Shown here piece after piece: positions 58,180-61,823 of a stretch of 61,823 nt of DNA. Within the stretch, counting starts at the first letter, position 1, and each line of letters starts with the position of its first letter. This DNA is from Symbiodinium natans (lineage: Eukaryota > Sar > Dinophyceae > Suessiales > Symbiodiniaceae): contig CAJNDS010000042.1 in NCBI GenBank assembly GCA_905221605.1, positions 174,001 through 235,823 of the forward strand, given 5' to 3'. A program made the position numbers and the translations under genes. The notes under the pieces are model-generated. The model had not been told where the DNA came from. It worked only from the letters and a program-made list of their open reading frames with translations, and searched no databases.

Positions 58180-61100
58180 CCCCCGGGCCAGGCGTTGGCC
58201 CGGACCTGCGCGATGGAGAAGCGGGACCTTGGAGCGGACTGCCGCACCATCCGCAGGCCGAAGCATCAAGTGCAGCCCAGGAGCCTTGGCGCCACCTCGA
58301 GGATGCCGGTGATCAGGTCGACTGCATCCTGACAGATGAGCCAAGGTCCCCGCCACTTGGGGAAATTAAGCAGTGGGCGAATGTCTCGGGAACAATATTG
58401 GGTTGCGGTAGAATATGTGTTTGCCTAAAAATCTTCCCTTCCAACCTTCCGAAAATCATCCTCAAGGTGATCCTCGATCACCTTGAGGACGATTTTCGGA
58501 AGGTCCTAAAATCATCCTCTCTCAAAATTCCGTTTTGTCAAGAAAGCCGCGGAGAAGGAGACTCTAAATCATCCTTCCACCCTTCCGCTACACAGAGGGC
58601 CCTCGAAAGTTCGAGGAGCCTGCCAATTCGGGCCTCTTGGCCCGGAAAACGCGGTGGAACATGCCAGACGATAATTTGAGCAAAAAGGGCAGGATGGTGT
58701 TAGGATGACGTAGCGGACAGGCATAGTAAGGAGGAAGATGCCACAGGGTATCACAGGATGCATGTCGGAAGGTTTGAGGCAAAACAAATGTTGTTGATTG
58801 TTGTTGGCGACCTCAGAATTTGTCTGAAAAACTCGTATGAGCGACTGGCAAAACCCTGTATTCGTTGAACGCTGCGCAACATGCTTGGTGGGCCCCTACA
58901 GATAGCGACCAACAGAACCCCGACAGTCGCACTTTCGGGGCCCCGATCACTTTCCCAAACATCAGGACACGATGGGATCCGATCTGATGCTCATATTAGG
59001 TTGTGCTTCCCACTTTCGGACTTTCGGATCCCAACCTACCCTGGACCTTGGACCCTAGACTCTAGCCCCTGGTTGTCCCCGAACCGTCCCCCCCCCCTGC
59101 GCACCCACGAAATGAAAGAGGGGATCTCGTAGCTCGCAGCGAGGCTGTAGTCCGGGCCCTGCAAGATGGAGGATGAGGGCACTAAGATGCACGAAGCATA
59201 CAAACACCACGAGCTTCGAGTTCTCGAGCTCTAGTCTCAACGTGTCTCAACTACGGCTACTTCCCGGCTGGGACGACAAGATCACGACTCGGGCAAGCTT
59301 GACCGGCTATAGAATGCGAGCTCGGGCGCCAAACAAATGCCAAACAAGAGTGCCTCAAACGGATGGAACCCGCAGATCATGTTGTACAAGATGACTCCGC
59401 AGCTCCAAATGTCGCAGGCGTACGGGACCTCACGGCGTGGGCAAAGGGGAGGGAGGGGGCTCTCACCCAAGATCCTCAGCGGCAGCCGCGCTGAAAGCTC
59501 TGCCCTTTGACGGAAGCTGCAATCCGGTGCCAGCTTGGGGCGCTGCACATCTTCTGCCTCGCAAAACCACACAGCACGCAACAGCACACGACCGCACACA
59601 ACAGCACACAGCAGCACAACCAGAACGGCTGCTTCTCAGATTGTCAACATCCGCCGGTATAGCTCCACAACGAACTCGAAAGATAATGGTTAACATCACC
59701 GTTGCCTCTCGCTCAGGTTTTGGGAGAAGGCCCTTCTCATCAAAGCTGAACCCCCGCCGTGCCTTGTAGAGCTTCTGGGGCCGCGAACTCCGGGGACCCA
59801 CCCCTTGTTCTGATCCGCGTTTCCCTGCGGCTCCGGGAAGGTGGCTTGGGCTTGTAGTTGTACATTCCAGGGTGGTGGATATTCGTGCAGGCTTGACAGC
59901 TTGAGATGTCGAGTGCCCAGTGGCCTCTGAAGACTCTGATCATTAAAGTCATTAGGGTTCGGACATGTTCGGAAGCGCCACTTTGGCGGCCTACAAGGCT
60001 CCCCAAACACTGGGTGCCCCGGCCAGAACCTGAGTTTTCTGCTCAAGCCGAAATCCGCGATCATAACGTTCCTCCGCTCGTCCAGGAGGATGTTCTCGAG
60101 CCTGTGCCGTCTTTTACAGTTGCACTCCGGGTTTGCGGAGCGGGCCTCCGAGAGCTATTAGGAAAATCGTTTGGCGAGCGGTTTGGGAAGTTTAGGTCTT
60201 CCGGGCAGGATCCCATGTCGCTCCCGTGAACGGGTGAGCGGGCGCACCTTCCTGTCGTTTCCTGGGCGCTGTCCCGGCCCGCGTTTCCCCCATTGTCACG
60301 CCCTGCTGGAGGTCGGCTGGTGTGCGCTCCTCTCCCGTGTCAAAACGGCCTCCACAGTCGGGAAGGTGTCCTATAGGAGCAGACAGCGTCGCTTTCCGCT
60401 GCCGCTGGCCACCATCCCCCCGCTACCCCAAAATTCCCCACTGTCCCCCAACCATTCGACCGAGGAAGGAGATCCTGCGACGCCCTGCGGAATACTTGAA
60501 AGAAACGTGGCTGTTCTCCAGCTCAAGAGGGGAGCGGGCCGACGCCAACTTTGCGGGATCATTTGGGATTACGCCAATCGGCATACATGGCAAAGGCCCA
60601 TGCAGATGAGGACCAGCTTATTACCAGCTTGCTTGGCACTAGATGTCTGGAACTAGCTGCCTGCCATCTGCTTCCTATCTGGGGTGTCCTTTTGGAAGGG
60701 GGCAACAGCTGCATATGCGCGACATGTTTCCAAAGACAACTCGACATCACAAGCTTGAGGCTCCGAGTGCACTGCTTGAGGTCTCCGTGCGCGACTTTCG
60801 CGGCATGAACCTTGCAACGTGAACTCTTCTCAGGAGATCTTTGGTAGACTCAGCTTGTCTGATGTTCCTCCCGCGCATCTGTTGGACAATGCGTGGCAGG
60901 GGCCTGCTCGAGGCCGGCAATGATTTGCCGGAAGAAGCGGCGGGCCTGCCGCAAGCCACGTTTTGTTGTTGGAAGACAGGCTCTCTACTTCAACAGGAGC
61001 GCCCGAGAACTGGTCTGGAGCGGGGAGCGAAGTCGAGAGGCATGGTAAGAGCAGGGTGCTTCTTCCTGTGTACAGACTACGATTGCGACGACTTTGTTTG

Positions 61101-61407
61101 GAGCACCTCTGGCTCCTCAAGGCGGTCCCGCTTTTCGACGTAGTCAAAGAGGTCCCCACCGCATGCGTACCTGACAAGAGGAGCGCCACCGAAGCACACA
61201 CGAAATCTGAAAGCTCAGGAACCTTGCAGAAAGCCGACACAATGCAGGGCTACGCAGGGTCTTCGGAGTATGAGAAGTTTCAGCAGTTTGCGAAATTCAG
61301 CACCATGTCCAGACTCCAAAAAAAACTCAAGCAGGACAAGCTCCGGTGAGGCACTCGAAGATGAAAAACGTTCGACTGCGCGTCGAAATCATGTCATGCA
61401 TCTTCAC
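58180..61407 (-). CDS. Ser/Thr protein kinase, CAMK/SNF1-like (copy C)
   Basis: Exons: 61407-61355 (VKMHDMISTRSRTFFIFE), 61170-61107 (YACGGDLFDYVEKRDRLEEP), 60945-60904 (ARRFFRQIIAGLEQ), 60810-60776 (VHAAKVAHGDLK), 60101-60030 (LENILLDERRNVMIADFGLS), 59824-59752 (GGSPEFAAPEALQG), 59428-59354 (DIWSCGVILYNMICGFHPFE), 59158-59105 (YEIPSFIS), 58328-58285 (DAVDLITGILEVAP) and 58227 to about 58180 (RSRFSIAQVRANAW). The frame is open across all junctions and matches kinase subdomains V to XI closely. The catalytic loop is HGD; DFG and APE are present. Relative to A and B, the exon at 59158 lacks six codons before YEIP. Donors are GT or GC (GC at 60903, 60775, 59353 and 58284); all acceptors are AG|G. 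Upstream N-lobe exons were not resolved and may lie beyond the window. Confidence 0.78.
58444..58504. repeat. 29-bp-arm palindrome, unit C
   Basis: Arms 58444-58472 and 58476-58504 (core CCTCAAGGTGATC) are reverse complements with one mismatch and a three-base loop. The matching place in units A and B (about 13700-13735) shows no palindrome. It lies in the intron between the exons at 59105 and 58328, near the 58328 exon. Confidence 0.88.
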
Positions 61408-61706
61408 CTGATCTATGGCACTGGCAGTTCTGGCCCGAATTTATCCTCCCTGCGCAATGGGAGGCAGAATCTATGCCAAAGACAGTACTGACTGGATGCG
61501 ATGTCAAGAGAGGACAACGTCTGTTGGTTCGAAGAATCTGAAGACTATAGGAGACCTGGTCAGAAAACTTTGACGGACACGCAGCATTGACGAATCTTTG
61601 TGGACCATGTGTCAGCACTCATGTCAAAGTCCCTACACACTCCTTCTTGTTTGCACTTGCCTTGCTCTACTACCTTACGGAAATCTCGCGGGGATTCAGC
61701 AAGAGC
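61408..61706. other. Upstream part of kinase copy C
   Basis: The minus strand reads LNPREISVR at about 61700-61674 and SLQILRTNRR at about 61550-61520, both compatible with alpha-C region exons but unproven. Confidence 0.3.
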
Positions 61707-61823
61707 ACAGTGTGTGTGTGTGTGTGTGCGTGTGCGCGTGCGCGGGCGCGTGCGCGTGCGCGTGCGCGTGTGCGTGTGCGCGCGCGTGTGCGTGTGCGTG
61801 CGCGTGTGCGTGTGCGTGTGCGT
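61707..61823. repeat. Alternating purine-pyrimidine tract (GT/GC)n
   Basis: From about 61707 to the window end the sequence is almost strictly alternating GTGTGT/GCGCGT/GTGCGC, at least 115 bases. This is ideal Z-DNA-forming sequence. The matching place in units A and B has only a few CA/GT steps, so it expanded here. Confidence 0.92.

Larger units (their letters stand above)
57387..61823. repeat. Duplication unit C (partial, diverged, simpler)
   Basis: Begins like units A and B, but jumps from the equivalent of 8120 to the equivalent of about 11070. It therefore lacks the R-like block, the three hairpins and the extra K1 kinase copy. It probably represents the older, simpler arrangement. 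It runs off the window. Confidence 0.85.

Noticed and set aside
1-61823. tRNA, rRNA and spliced-leader RNA genes
   Set aside because: Looked for T-loop GTTCRANYC contexts, 5S-like boxes and the dinoflagellate spliced-leader sequence; none convincing by eye.

Overview
The window looks like nuclear DNA of a microbial eukaryote, most probably a dinoflagellate. Coding density is very low and TTTAGGG/CCCTAAA-type (plant/alga telomere-like) motifs are scattered through introns and spacers. In every intron that could be placed by protein alignment the acceptor is AG followed by G, and about half of the donors are GC instead of GT. That splice-site style is known from dinoflagellate genomes. No tRNA, rRNA, operon or bacterial-type signal was seen. 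Organism assignment is an inference; no search was run.

Layout. (1) Positions 1-7974 are single-copy here: a 459-bp fold-back element, degenerate telomere-like tracts, a decayed Ty3/gypsy RNase H scrap, a pyrimidine-rich block and a 5-copy minisatellite. No convincing gene was found. (2) From 7975 to the end the window is a large head-to-tail duplication. Unit A is 7975-39156, unit B is 39157-57386, and unit C starts at 57387 and runs off the window. Each unit encodes, on the minus strand, a multi-exon Ser/Thr kinase of the CAMK/SNF1-like type. Exons can be joined in frame from the hinge to the end of the C-lobe: copy A 28799 to 13270, copy B 47548 to 44470, copy C 61407 to 58180. Units A and B also carry a truncated second kinase copy, a conserved terminal exon ending in SLAQSL, and three long hairpins.

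(3) Copy A differs from copy B by a clean 12.45-kb insertion (15608-28058). It lies inside a kinase intron between two copies of CATCACA; copy B keeps the single uninterrupted site at 46807-46813. The insertion carries a Mutator-like (MULE) transposase with DDE segments, an RG-rich insert and a SWIM zinc finger (21293 to 18559). It also carries a second multi-exon gene with a Cys-rich motif and a SAP domain (about 26994 to 23156). Tandem repeats lie near both ends and a GC-rich 12-bp array (21758-22600) lies in the middle. It reads as a large transposable element with a passenger or accessory gene.

How it fits together: a kinase locus has been duplicated repeatedly, has spawned dead fragments, and has been invaded by a large MULE-type element whose empty site is preserved next door. 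Exon boundaries were derived by hand from protein conservation and are approximate where stated.
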